A stretch of 64,000 nt of DNA. Origin: UBA7332 sp051657165. GTDB taxonomy: Bacteria; Bacteroidota; Bacteroidia; Bacteroidales; UBA7332. Position 1 is the first letter of the stretch. Each line of letters begins with the position of its first letter. Positions 52,484-61,555 of the stretch are shown piece by piece. The stretch lies in contig JBOFKD010000218.1 in the NCBI GenBank assembly GCA_051657165.1, positions 10,448-74,447 of the forward strand, in the 5' to 3' direction. The translations under genes were made by a program, and so were the position numbers. Under the pieces are notes generated by a model that saw only the letters and a list, made by a program, of their open reading frames with translations, made no database searches and was not told the origin of the DNA.

Positions 52484-53068
52484 CTATTTCATACGTATAA
52501 GAGTCATAAACTCTTCACGTGTTTTTGCCTGATTAAAGACTCCCGTAAAATCGGAAGTTGTAGTAACGGAGTTTTGTTTTTCAACTCCCCGCATTTGCAT
52601 ACACATATGCTGTGCTTCAATAACTACCATTACACCCAGAGGGTTTAAGGTACTTTGAATACACTCTTTAATTTGTGTAGTCATTCGTTCCTGTACTTGC
52701 ATTCTTCGGGCAAATACATCTACGATTCTGGCTATTTTACTTAATCCTGTTATATGCCCGTTTGGAATATAAGCAACGTGAGCTTTGCCATAAAACGGAA
52801 GTATATGATGTTCGCAAAGCGAAAAAAAGTCAATGTCTTTGACAATTACCATTTGGCGGTAATCTTCCTTAAACATTGCTGATTGAAGTATAGACTGAGC
52901 ATCCTGGTGATATCCTTTGGTCAGGAATTCCATAGATTTAGCTACACGCTCAGGTGTTTTTATAAGACCTTCGCGTTCTGTGTCTTCTCCTAATAATTTT
53001 AAAATTTCTTTGTAATGATAGGCTAATGCCTCTCTTTTAGCTTCTTGTTCAGGTGTTAATGAATGCAT
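52484..53068 (-). CDS. folE: GTP cyclohydrolase I
   Basis: 194 residues. Converts GTP to 7,8-dihydroneopterin triphosphate, the first step of folate synthesis. Zinc ligands Cys and His in FFSLCEHHILPF and Cys in EAQHMCMQMRGVEKQ; GLSKIARIVDVFARRMQVQERMT is the substrate-pocket helix. Usual length for the bacterial type. It lies 2 bp after the SPOR gene. folB at 27266 acts later in the same pathway. Confidence 0.97.
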   Translation of the reverse strand: MHSLTPEQEAKREALAYHYKEILKLLGEDTEREGLIKTPERVAKSMEFLTKGYHQDAQSILQSAMFKEDYRQMVIVKDIDFFSLCEHHILPFYGKAHVAYIPNGHITGLSKIARIVDVFARRMQVQERMTTQIKECIQSTLNPLGVMVVIEAQHMCMQMRGVEKQNSVTTTSDFTGVFNQAKTREEFMTLIRMK

Positions 53069-53070
53069 AT

Positions 53071-53544
53071 TCAGAACTCTATTTTTATTTCATCTTTTAC
53101 TACATACATTTCTTTACCAAATTCAGGAAAAGCTCTTTTTAATTTTCTCATCATTTGGTCAGCTTCTTCATAGCTGCGATAATCTCCGATTCTTAGACGC
53201 CAGAATGGTGATTTAAATGTAACGTATGTTTCTAAATCAGGAAACAATGATTTTACTTTACCTTCTTTGTAGAATGCTTCGTTTTTTGATTTATGCTGGT
53301 TGTTTCCAGAAAAAACCTGCACTCTATAACCTTCCTGAGTAAATGGTTCTTTACTTTTATTCCATGACCGACTACCTAATAATCTGGCAATAGCATCTGA
53401 TTGACGGATTATTACGATGCCTTCGCCAAATTTAGGTTGACTCAGCACTTGAAGGATCGTTGAATCTTGCCCTCCGGTTGTTTGTCCAAAAATAGGAGCA
53501 ACAGAAATGAAAAGCAATAAAAATAGTGTTACAACATTTCTCAT
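53071..53544 (-). CDS. SPOR-domain protein
   Basis: 157 residues from the ATG at 53544, where the signal peptide begins (ends PIFGQ). Residues about 75-155 are a SPOR domain: EGYRVQVFSGNNQHKSKNEAFYKEGKVKSLFPDLETYVTFKSPFWRLRIGDYRSYEEADQMMRKLKRAFP. SPOR domains bind denuded glycan of septal peptidoglycan. It is 2 bp upstream of folE; the linkage is common in Bacteroidetes but functionally unexplained. Confidence 0.88.
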   Translation of the reverse strand: MRNVVTLFLLLFISVAPIFGQTTGGQDSTILQVLSQPKFGEGIVIIRQSDAIARLLGSRSWNKSKEPFTQEGYRVQVFSGNNQHKSKNEAFYKEGKVKSLFPDLETYVTFKSPFWRLRIGDYRSYEEADQMMRKLKRAFPEFGKEMYVVKDEIKIEF

Positions 53545-53555
53545 AATTGATAAAA

Positions 53556-53596
53556 TTAGAAAAACTAAAGGCAAAGGCTTTCGCTTTTGCCTTTAG
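53556..53596 (-). terminator. Terminator of the DUF1599-DoxX-TpiA operon
   Basis: CTAAAGGCAAA (53565-53575) pairs with TTTGCCTTTAG (53586-53596). On the minus strand it runs into TTTTTCTAATTTTA. It lies in the leader of the SPOR gene. Confidence 0.75.
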
Positions 53597-53818
53597 TTTC
53601 TGATTTTTAGAAGCTGTTTTGAGTTTTTTCATGCAATGTGCTTTAGTTGTTTTGCTGATGAACTTGAATTCTCTTTTTGCAGTTAATAGCGGACTATTAG
53701 CAAAAAAAGAAGGTTCAAAGACGCAAACAGAACAAAAGACAGCATGATCTGCTTTTAAAACAAATGAAAAATTTAAAACAGCTTCGATGCTTTTATAATT
53801 CTCTCTGGAGGATTATAA
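53597..53818 (-). other. Gap between the TpiA stop and its terminator
   Basis: About 220 bp with no gene on either strand; A/T-rich, no further structure recognised. Confidence 0.35.
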
Positions 53819-55936
53819 TTAGCAAGCAGTAATAATTTGCATGAATGCGTCTACTGTAAGTGATGCACCTCCGATAAGACCACCGTCTACGTCAGGGTTT
53901 GCAAAAAGTTCTTTTGCATTAGCTCCGTTACAGCTTCCACCGTAAAGAATAGCTGTTTTTTCAGCAACTTCCTGTCCGTATTTTTCAGCAACAGTTTTAC
54001 GGATAAACGCATGAATTTCCTGAGCTTGAGCAGGAGAAGCTGTTTTTCCTGTTCCGATAGCCCATACTGGTTCGTATGCAAGAATAATTTTACTGAAATC
54101 TTCAGCTGAAAGATTGAACAATGACTCTTCGATTTGTTGTTTTACAACTTCAAAGTGTTTTTCAGATTCTCTTTCTTCCAATACTTCTCCAATACAGAAG
54201 ATAGGAGTCAGATTATTAGCCAGAGCCAAAAGTGTTTTTTCTTTTAGAATCTCTGGTGTTTCACCATAATAAGCACGACGCTCAGAGTGACCAAGGATCA
54301 CATATTTTGCACCAGTTGAAGCAACCATTGACGCAGATACCTCACCTGTGTAAGCACCAGATGCTTTGTTAGCACAGTTTTGAGCAGACACATTGATTAC
54401 TGAACCTTCAACCTCAGCAGATACTGGAGCCAAGTGAATGAATGGAGTTCCGATAACAATATCGCAATTAACAGTTTTATCAGCTAAAGCAGCTTTTAGT
54501 TCTTTTGCTAATTCCATTCCCTCCTGAAGGGTTTTGTTCATTTTCCAGTTACCTGCTACGATTTTTCTTCTCATAATAGTTTCTTTTTTGGTATGTAAAT
54601 TAATTATATCGGCAGTCGAATTCTCTTGCTTTCTTTTTTTCTTGAAAAAGCGGTTGATAAGAGCACCGACAGATCTTTCTGTTATTAATAGAAAAAGTAA
54701 TAATATTCCGAAGGCAATAACAAGGACCCATACTAAACGGTCATATCTTTTTGCCATTACGTCAAACTCTGCAGGGTTCTGCAGGAGTTTGGCAATTACT
54801 TCTTCTGATGGGATATCTGCTGCATTCCATTTTGCAACAATAATGCCGTCTTTCAATACCATCATTCCCGGATTCGGACGCACAATTGTTTTTAATGCAG
54901 TTTCATCGGATAATAAGAATGGATACTCAGCTCCGGTGTTATCTCTCCATTCGTACAGAGGATCACTGGTGGAAGATGTTACTCCGTAAAAGTTATATCC
55001 GTGATCCAGACAATAATCATATAAATCGTTAATCTTATCAATATTAGCATCATCTGCCGAGTTGAGATCGGGAGCAATTAGTAAAAATGTATAAGATGTA
55101 TCATTTAAAACTGAGGATATTATATCTTCACCATCCTGATTTAATAATACGAAATCATGAATAGGAGGTGTGTATCCTTTTTTTATTAGCTTGCTTTTTG
55201 AATCGATAAATTTCCAGGTCGAATCATTAGCCGGATAATTGTCAAGTGTAAATTCTTGCTGTTTACCGTTCTTCTCATAGATAAATAATGTTCCATATTC
55301 ATCTGCCGGAGCACCATCAGGGATTATCATGCTTTTTGCTATTTCAGTTCCTGTTTTGTAGGGTCTGAAGTCAATAAGAGGAATATGATTTAATGATGTC
55401 CATGAAATAATGATCGAGAAAAGAAAAATTAAAGTACTGATAAACCATTGGAAATTTCTTGAATATAACTGAAAGACAGAGATGCGCATTTTTACCAGAT
55501 AAAGGGCTGCAATCAGTAAAAATATATTTTTAGAGAATGTCTCCCAATTGCTCAAATGCAGTGCATCACCAAAACATCCGCAATCCGATACCGGATTGGC
55601 TATAGCCAGATATAGAGTCAGAGGTGTCATGAATAGCATGACCAGTAATGCTGCTATTGTGTTCTTACGCCAGCTGTTTCCGAATAACAGATTTGCTCCG
55701 ATTGTGAACTCAGCTGCTGCTAATAAAACAGCTGCGGGCATTGCCAGAAATGAAAGAACATCCAGTCCGAAACTATGAAAGTATTCGCCGAATTTTATAG
55801 CAGATCCTGTCGGATCTACAGCTTTTGAGAAGCCTGAAAATACAAAAGTCCCGCCTAAAAGAAGACGAGATATTATGATTCCGGCTTTTTTATACCAAGT
55901 TACCGGAGGCAGATGTATTGATTCTTTTTTATTCAC
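53819..55936 (-). CDS. tpiA: DoxX/thioredoxin-like membrane protein fused to triosephosphate isomerase
   Basis: 705 codons without a stop. Residues 1-180 are a DoxX-like four-helix membrane domain (LLLGGTFVFSGFSKAVDPTGSAIKFGEYF, SDCGCFGDALHLSNW). Residues 255-395 are a thioredoxin-like extracytoplasmic domain without a CxxC. A last helix (400-419) ends in the basic FFKKKRKQ. Residues 455-705 are a complete TpiA: Lys in GNWKMNKT, His in LGHSERRAYYGE, Glu in AYEPVWAIGTGKTAS, loop GGSCNGANA. In relatives these are, to my knowledge, adjacent separate genes. An internal ATG at 54574 could also give a free 251-residue TpiA. The basic residues after the last helix predict TpiA on the cytoplasmic side. 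Confidence 0.9.
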   Translation of the reverse strand: MNKKESIHLPPVTWYKKAGIIISRLLLGGTFVFSGFSKAVDPTGSAIKFGEYFHSFGLDVLSFLAMPAAVLLAAAEFTIGANLLFGNSWRKNTIAALLVMLFMTPLTLYLAIANPVSDCGCFGDALHLSNWETFSKNIFLLIAALYLVKMRISVFQLYSRNFQWFISTLIFLFSIIISWTSLNHIPLIDFRPYKTGTEIAKSMIIPDGAPADEYGTLFIYEKNGKQQEFTLDNYPANDSTWKFIDSKSKLIKKGYTPPIHDFVLLNQDGEDIISSVLNDTSYTFLLIAPDLNSADDANIDKINDLYDYCLDHGYNFYGVTSSTSDPLYEWRDNTGAEYPFLLSDETALKTIVRPNPGMMVLKDGIIVAKWNAADIPSEEVIAKLLQNPAEFDVMAKRYDRLVWVLVIAFGILLLFLLITERSVGALINRFFKKKRKQENSTADIINLHTKKETIMRRKIVAGNWKMNKTLQEGMELAKELKAALADKTVNCDIVIGTPFIHLAPVSAEVEGSVINVSAQNCANKASGAYTGEVSASMVASTGAKYVILGHSERRAYYGETPEILKEKTLLALANNLTPIFCIGEVLEERESEKHFEVVKQQIEESLFNLSAEDFSKIILAYEPVWAIGTGKTASPAQAQEIHAFIRKTVAEKYGQEVAEKTAILYGGSCNGANAKELFANPDVDGGLIGGASLTVDAFMQIITAC

Positions 55937-56471
55937 CGTATTCTAATTTGATCAAAGCAAAAAGAGCATAATTGACCATATCCATGTAATTAGCATCTAT
56001 ACCTTCAGAAACGATTGTCTCTCCGTGATTGTTTTCGATTTGTTTAGTTCGATGTATCTTCATAAGAATCAAATCAGTATATGAGCTGATACGCATACTT
56101 CTCCATGCTTCGTCATAATCATGGTTTTTTGCATACATTAATTCTTTGGTTTCAGTCATATACTGATCATAAAGTGATAAAGCGTGATCGTTGCCCATAT
56201 CTGCGTTATCAGCATATCCAAGTCTTAACTGAATAATACCCATAATGCCATAATTCACGATTGCGATAAATTCACCTTTAACACCTTCGTTTATTTTTGA
56301 GGTGCCTTTTGTCTCAAGTGAACGTATGCGGTTAGCCTTAATGTAGATCTGATCCGTAATTGACTCCGGGCGCATAATACGCCAGGCTGCTCCGTAGTCT
56401 GATAGCTTTTTTGCATATAAGTCCCGGCATATTCCAATTACGTGTTCGAATTCTTCAACTGTTTTTTCCAT
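55929..56471 (-). CDS. DUF1599 protein (nucleotide modification-associated domain 1)
   Basis: 180 residues from the ATG at 56471; an upstream start lies in the promoter. Two repeats of the same helical motif are visible: LYAKKLSDYGAAWRIMRPESITDQIYIKANRIRSLE and MYAKNHDYDEAWRSMRISSYTDLILMKIHRTKQIE, each with K-x-x-DY-x-x-AW-R-MR. This is DUF1599, a family of unknown function linked by some to nucleotide metabolism. It overlaps the DoxX-TpiA start by 8 bp. The minus strand has TATTTTTG at 56494-56501 as a likely -7 element. Confidence 0.88.
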   Translation of the reverse strand: MEKTVEEFEHVIGICRDLYAKKLSDYGAAWRIMRPESITDQIYIKANRIRSLETKGTSKINEGVKGEFIAIVNYGIMGIIQLRLGYADNADMGNDHALSLYDQYMTETKELMYAKNHDYDEAWRSMRISSYTDLILMKIHRTKQIENNHGETIVSEGIDANYMDMVNYALFALIKLEYGE

Positions 56472-56493
56472 CTTTATCAATAGTTTCTGTTCG

Positions 56494-56501
56494 CAAAAAT
56501 A
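56494..56501 (-). promoter_or_regulatory. Promoter -7 element of DUF1599-DoxX-TpiA
   Basis: The minus strand reads TATTTTTG (TAnnTTTG), 23 bp before the DUF1599 ATG. The -33 region reads GTTG, an imperfect match. Confidence 0.45.
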
Positions 56502-56715
56502 ATAAATTACTGATATTGACACAACAAAATCAAATTCATATACAACTTTTGTTGATTCTGTTTTTTACAATTGGATTCAGATGCTTAAATTTGCATTGTG
56601 ATTTTGAAAATAACAGAGGTGAATAATAATAAGTAGATATCCCTTCATTCCTATTGGTTGATGTTAATATTTATTACTTTATATTGCTTCAAAGACTTGA
56701 TTATTTATTTAGTAT

Positions 56716-57474
56716 ATGGGAAAAAATAAGCTTAAGAAGTTTGATGATATGAACTCTTATCCTCACGTCTTTCAGTATCCTTTTGCAGCGCTAAAAGAGA
56801 AGGGTTTTGAAATGAAAGGGAAATGGAATGCAGAATTCTTTAAAAATGAAAATCCAATTGTTTTAGAATTGGGTTGCGGACGTGGTGAATATGCCGTAGG
56901 TTTGGCTCGTAAATTCCCGGATAAAAATTTCATAGGTGTAGATATTAAAGGTGCACGTATGTGGGGAGGCGCAAAAGAATCTTATACAGAGGGGATCTCA
57001 AATGTGGCTTTTTTACGCACAGATATTGAGCTTATTGATCATTTTTTTGCAGAAGGGGAAGTTGCAGAGATTTGGATTACTTTCCCGGATCCTCAGATGA
57101 AGAAGGTTCGGAAGCGTTTGACCTCTACCCGTTTTATGGAGCTGTATCGCCGGATTTTGGCTCCGCAGGGTTTGGTTCATTTGAAGTGCGATAGTAATTT
57201 CTTATTTACATATACAAAGTTAATGGTTGAAGCTAATCACTATCCTGTTCATGTTTGTACTGATGATTTATATCACTCCGGGATGGCTGATGATATTCTC
57301 TCTATTCGTACCTGTTATGAGCAGCAATGGTTAGAGCGCGGATTGAATATAAAATATATTCAGTTTGTGTGTGAACACAGAGATACTTTAGTTGAGCCCG
57401 AAGTTGAAATTGAATATGATGATTACAGAAGTTTCAACAGAGGAAGAAGAAGTGATTCTACTAAAGGGAAATAA
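56716..57474 (+). CDS. trmB: tRNA (guanine-N7-)-methyltransferase
   Basis: 252 residues. Methylates G46 of tRNA. SAM-binding motif VLELGCGRGEYAVGLARKFPD (about 50-70), GVDIKGARMWGGAKESY, and FPDPQMKKVRKRLTSTRFM, the family's substrate-loop signature. The C-terminal acidic/basic tail (EIEYDDYRSFNRGRRSDSTKGK) is longer than usual. Single gene followed by a terminator. Confidence 0.95.
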   Translation: MGKNKLKKFDDMNSYPHVFQYPFAALKEKGFEMKGKWNAEFFKNENPIVLELGCGRGEYAVGLARKFPDKNFIGVDIKGARMWGGAKESYTEGISNVAFLRTDIELIDHFFAEGEVAEIWITFPDPQMKKVRKRLTSTRFMELYRRILAPQGLVHLKCDSNFLFTYTKLMVEANHYPVHVCTDDLYHSGMADDILSIRTCYEQQWLERGLNIKYIQFVCEHRDTLVEPEVEIEYDDYRSFNRGRRSDSTKGK

Positions 57475-57560
57475 ATAGTATGTAATTTAGTATGTAGTTT
57501 TTCGAGGTTTCCCAAGAGCTTTGATGCTCGTATTAGAAATGTTAATGATATTTTTATATA

Positions 57561-57601
57561 AAAAAGCCCGAAGGAGCAGTTGTGTTTCCTTCGGGCTTTT
57601 C
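57561..57601 (+). terminator. Terminator of trmB
   Basis: AAAAGCCCGAAGGA (57562-57575) pairs with TCCTTCGGGCTTTT (57587-57600), ending in a T-run. Confidence 0.85.
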
Positions 57602-58047
57602 TGCGTTTTGATAGAATGGATGTATTTTATTACATATGGTTGTGTGATTGTGTGAATATATATTCGTCATTGGTGGTCTGTATACTTTTTACTTGTATTA
57701 AAATAATGAAAATGTATATATGCTTATTTAGCTAACCGAATATGCTGTAGATTGACGTTTATTTGCGATTTGATAAGATGCAATATTCAAATTATTAATA
57801 AGTAATCATTATTGTAGATGTATTTATTACTTATCTTATTCTATTTATAATGGATGTTTCGTTTTGATTGCTGTTATACGAATTTTAAGATATTATTTTA
57901 TGGTATAAAATCTTAATTGTGTCTATATGTTATTATTATATTGATTAATCTATTAAAACGATATGTTAAAAGCCTTATTGTGGCTTATCTGTAAATAAAT
58001 TCTTCAAAAAAATGATATGAAAATTTTGTTGATAAAATTAAATTATT
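57602..58047 (+). other. AT-rich intergenic region before the second SusC
   Basis: About 450 bp without a credible gene. One weak dyad is present (ATAAGTAAT/ATTACTTAT, around 57800-57836). Nothing else is recognised. Confidence 0.4.
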
Positions 58048-58055
58048 ACATTTGC
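58026..58055 (+). promoter_or_regulatory. Promoter of the second SusC/SusD pair
   Basis: TTTG (58026-58029), an 18-nt spacer, then TACATTTG (58048-58055, perfect TAnnTTTG). The mRNA would have a leader of about 330 nt before the susC ATG. Confidence 0.55.
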
Positions 58056-58395
58056 CAAAGGAATGCATAAGTATGTGCTAATTTATAAGGATTAACATAT
58101 TGAATCTAAGAGAGCGTGAGCTTTATATAAGCAATAGAATAGGTGATACTGTGGGGATGATACTCTGATATGTGAACAAAAATAAAATTAGCAGTGTTTA
58201 AAGTTTGGAATAGATAAAAAAAAGTGTTTTGATTTGAAAATCTTAAATGGATAATATTTAATAACCTCTTACTATACATGAATATATGTTCAGAAGCGTT
58301 CAGGATTTTCGAAAAGTTTGAAAAATCACTTCTTTGATTTTAGGAAATTATTTAAAGAGTATATTATTTTTTATGTTTAACAACTAGATTGTTTT

Positions 58396-61300
58396 ATGAG
58401 AAGATTAACATTTCTATTGTTTAGCCTAGTTCTAGGCATTGGGCTTCTCCATGCCCAAACAAAAGTCTCAGGGACAGTATTATCGGCCGAAGATGGTCAG
58501 CCTATCGTAGGTGCAGCTGTTATGGCAAAGGGTACAACTGTTGGTACAGTAACTGATTATGATGGGAAATTCTCTCTGAGTGTTCCCGAGGGTGTGAAAA
58601 TCTTGAAGTTTACCTATGTAGGTATGAATCCTCTTGAGGAAGCGGTAAAACCTCAAATGACAGTTAAAATGACTTCTTCATCTCAAGATTTAGATGAAGT
58701 TGTTGTTACTGCTATGGGAATGAAGCGAGACCGTAAGGCTCTTGGATATGCAGCACAGGATCTTAAGTCTGATCAATTGAATACAGATGGAACGACTTCA
58801 TTGGCAAGTGCAATTCAGGGTAAGTTAACGGGTGTAGATATTCGCCAGTCTTCAGGTATGCCTGGGGCTTCATCTCAGATAGTTATTCGTGGCGCGCGTT
58901 CATTCTCAGGTAATAATCAACCATTGTATGTAGTTGACGGTATGCCGATTAGTTCTGAACCTGATTTTTCAACAGGAAATTCGGTTACGGGTGCAAATGT
59001 AGCGGATCGTAGTATTGATATCAATCCAGAAGATATTGAAAGTATTAATGTACTGAAAGGACAGGCTGCATCAGCTCTTTATGGAATCCGTGCATCTAAT
59101 GGTGTAATTGTTATAACAACTAAGCGAGGAGCGAAAAATTCATCTAAGCCACAGATTACAGTTTCAACTAATCTAAGCGCTGAGCGTGTGTCTCGTAAAT
59201 TTGAACGTCAAAATGTCTATTCTCAGGGTAATAGCATATCAACAGGATATAATCCTGGGTCATCAATGACTTGGGGGCCAAAAATAGTGGATTTACCAAA
59301 TGATCCTGTTTATGGTGGAAATAAAGAGTCAGATTCTCAGTATCATGGAATGTATTATAATCCTAAATTGAAAGATGCTGGACTTTCAGGTTGGACTAAT
59401 CCTCAGATTTATGATAATGTTGGAGATTTTTTAGGGACTGGATTTACAGAAAATACGAATATTTCGGTATCTCAGACAAAAGAGAAAATTGGTTATTCTT
59501 TTGGTGTTAGTAATTCATATCAGAATGGTATAATTCCTTCTACAGGCATGAATCGTTGGGGTGCTCGCGGATTAATTGACTGGCAACTGACAGATGAGTT
59601 TAAAACAGGCTTTTCAATTAATTATTCAAATGTAAACATTACATCAGCTCCTGGAGCAAACTCAGGTATTATGAACGTAGTGTATTCCGCTCCTTCTGAA
59701 TATAATCTGAAGGGGATACCTTACAATACACCAAGTGATCCTTCTAAACAAATTCTATTCCGGGCAACAAATTTTAACAATCCTTACTGGTGGGCAGATA
59801 ATGATGAATATCGTCAGGAAACAGACCGGGCTTTCGGGAATGCTTATGTTGAGTATCGTCCGAATATTGGCTGGGGATCAAATTATGAGCTTGTTTTTCG
59901 TGAGCAGCTAGGTATTGATTTTTATACATCATCTTATAATGATGTTGCTGAAATTGGTTCTGCGACTAATCCTAAAGGACAAATTACTAATTATGGAACA
60001 ACGAAAAATATCTTTAATAACTTATTTACAGCAACATGGTCTGGGAAATGGGAAGACTGGCATGTTGATGTATTACTGGGTAATGAGGTAAATCAGAACA
60101 ATGATAGAGTCTGGGAGTATTTTGGAAGTAACTTTAATTTTTATGGTTTACCAGTAATTGGTAATGCAACGAACTTTACATCATTAGAGTATACAAGAAA
60201 AGATCGGACAGTCGGCTTTTTTGGTAGTATTTCTGCATCTTATGCTAATATGCTTTATTTAACTGTAACAGGGCGTAATGACTATGTTTCTACAATGCCA
60301 AGAGGTAGTCGTAGCTTTTTCTATCCATCTGTTTCTTTAGGTTGGATTTTTACAGAACTGGCAGCATTAAAAGAAAATCAGATCCTTTCTTTTGGTAAGA
60401 TTAGAACTTCATTTGCTCAGGTTGGTCAGGCAGGTCGTTATTATGATAACTATATGACTGTTCCTTCATATGGTGGTGGTATGTATTCATATGCACCAGT
60501 TAATTATCCATTGAATGGTGTGTCTTCTTATGCTCCTTACGGACTTTTATATGATCCAAAACTTAAGCCTCAAAATACATCAAATATTGAAGCAGGATTT
60601 GATTTGGCTTTCTTTAATAATCGTTTACGTATGGACTATACATATAGTTTTCAGGATGTAAAAGATCAGATATTTAATGTGCCTATTGACGGAGCTACAG
60701 GATATAGTCAGTTGAAGACTAATGCAGGTCAGATGAGAACAAATTCGCATGAGTTTTCTATTAATGGAGCAATCCTTGATAATAAAAATTATTCATTGAA
60801 TTTAGGTGTTAACTTTACAAAAGTGAAGAATGAAGTTGTAAAACTAGCTCCAGGCGTTGAATCTATTATGTTAGGCGGGTTTGTAGAGCCCCAGGTTCGT
60901 GCTCAGGAGGGGGCTACATATCCAAATTTATACGGAGTTGCATTCCAGCGTGATGAGAATACTGGAATGTTACTTTTGGATGATAATGGAATGCCTTTAG
61001 GTACAAATAATAGTGTTGATTTAGGTAACTGCTCTCCAGATTTTATAATGGGCTTTAATTTAGGTGCACGTTATAAACGCTTATCTTTAAGTACAACATG
61101 GAGTTGGCAAGACGGAGGTAAAATGTATCATGGTACTAATATGGTTATGAACTTCTTTGGAGCTACAAAAGAGTCTCTTCCTTATCATGAAGGCGATATT
61201 GAGGTGACAGGTATATCTAAATCAACTGGTAAAGAAGTAACAATGACAGTGAATGGTCAGGATTATTATCAGGAGTATTACAATATAACTGAATCAGGTA

Positions 61301-61536
61301 TTTATGATCAGAGCTTCCTGAAATTAAGAGATCTTACACTGACATATCAATTGCCGCGGTTTAAAGGGGTTGATATTTCTGTATTTGGGTTTGCACGTAA
61401 CGTGTTGATTTGGGCTAAAATGCCAAATTTTGATCCAGAATCTTCTCAGGGTAATGGAAATATGGGTGGTTATTTTGAACGTTTTTCATTGCCTAATACT
61501 TCCAGTTATGGAGGTGGCTTGAAATTGACATTCTAA
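58396..61536 (+). CDS. SusC/RagA-family TonB-dependent transporter (second)
   Basis: 1046 residues. Signal peptide ending LLHAQ; CarboxypepD_reg-like domain (KVSGTVLSAEDGQPIVGAAVMAKGTTVGTVTDYDGKFSL, about 23-61); LDEVVVTAMGM linker; plug with QIVIRGARSFSGNNQPLYVVDGMPI and AASALYGIRASNGVIVITTKRG; then the beta barrel ending in FSLPNTSSYGGGLKLTF. No N-terminal anti-sigma-interacting extension is seen. It is paired with the SusD-like gene 19 bp downstream. Substrate unknown; no glycosidase or peptidase gene is adjacent to suggest one. Confidence 0.96.
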   Translation: MRRLTFLLFSLVLGIGLLHAQTKVSGTVLSAEDGQPIVGAAVMAKGTTVGTVTDYDGKFSLSVPEGVKILKFTYVGMNPLEEAVKPQMTVKMTSSSQDLDEVVVTAMGMKRDRKALGYAAQDLKSDQLNTDGTTSLASAIQGKLTGVDIRQSSGMPGASSQIVIRGARSFSGNNQPLYVVDGMPISSEPDFSTGNSVTGANVADRSIDINPEDIESINVLKGQAASALYGIRASNGVIVITTKRGAKNSSKPQITVSTNLSAERVSRKFERQNVYSQGNSISTGYNPGSSMTWGPKIVDLPNDPVYGGNKESDSQYHGMYYNPKLKDAGLSGWTNPQIYDNVGDFLGTGFTENTNISVSQTKEKIGYSFGVSNSYQNGIIPSTGMNRWGARGLIDWQLTDEFKTGFSINYSNVNITSAPGANSGIMNVVYSAPSEYNLKGIPYNTPSDPSKQILFRATNFNNPYWWADNDEYRQETDRAFGNAYVEYRPNIGWGSNYELVFREQLGIDFYTSSYNDVAEIGSATNPKGQITNYGTTKNIFNNLFTATWSGKWEDWHVDVLLGNEVNQNNDRVWEYFGSNFNFYGLPVIGNATNFTSLEYTRKDRTVGFFGSISASYANMLYLTVTGRNDYVSTMPRGSRSFFYPSVSLGWIFTELAALKENQILSFGKIRTSFAQVGQAGRYYDNYMTVPSYGGGMYSYAPVNYPLNGVSSYAPYGLLYDPKLKPQNTSNIEAGFDLAFFNNRLRMDYTYSFQDVKDQIFNVPIDGATGYSQLKTNAGQMRTNSHEFSINGAILDNKNYSLNLGVNFTKVKNEVVKLAPGVESIMLGGFVEPQVRAQEGATYPNLYGVAFQRDENTGMLLLDDNGMPLGTNNSVDLGNCSPDFIMGFNLGARYKRLSLSTTWSWQDGGKMYHGTNMVMNFFGATKESLPYHEGDIEVTGISKSTGKEVTMTVNGQDYYQEYYNITESGIYDQSFLKLRDLTLTYQLPRFKGVDISVFGFARNVLIWAKMPNFDPESSQGNGNMGGYFERFSLPNTSSYGGGLKLTF

Positions 61537-61555
61537 TCTTAAAATATTTGAAATA

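Noticed and set aside
57602..58395. tRNA or riboswitch in the long gap before the second SusC
   Set aside because: No cloverleaf, T-loop or known aptamer consensus was seen; the region is AT-rich with only a weak 9-bp dyad.
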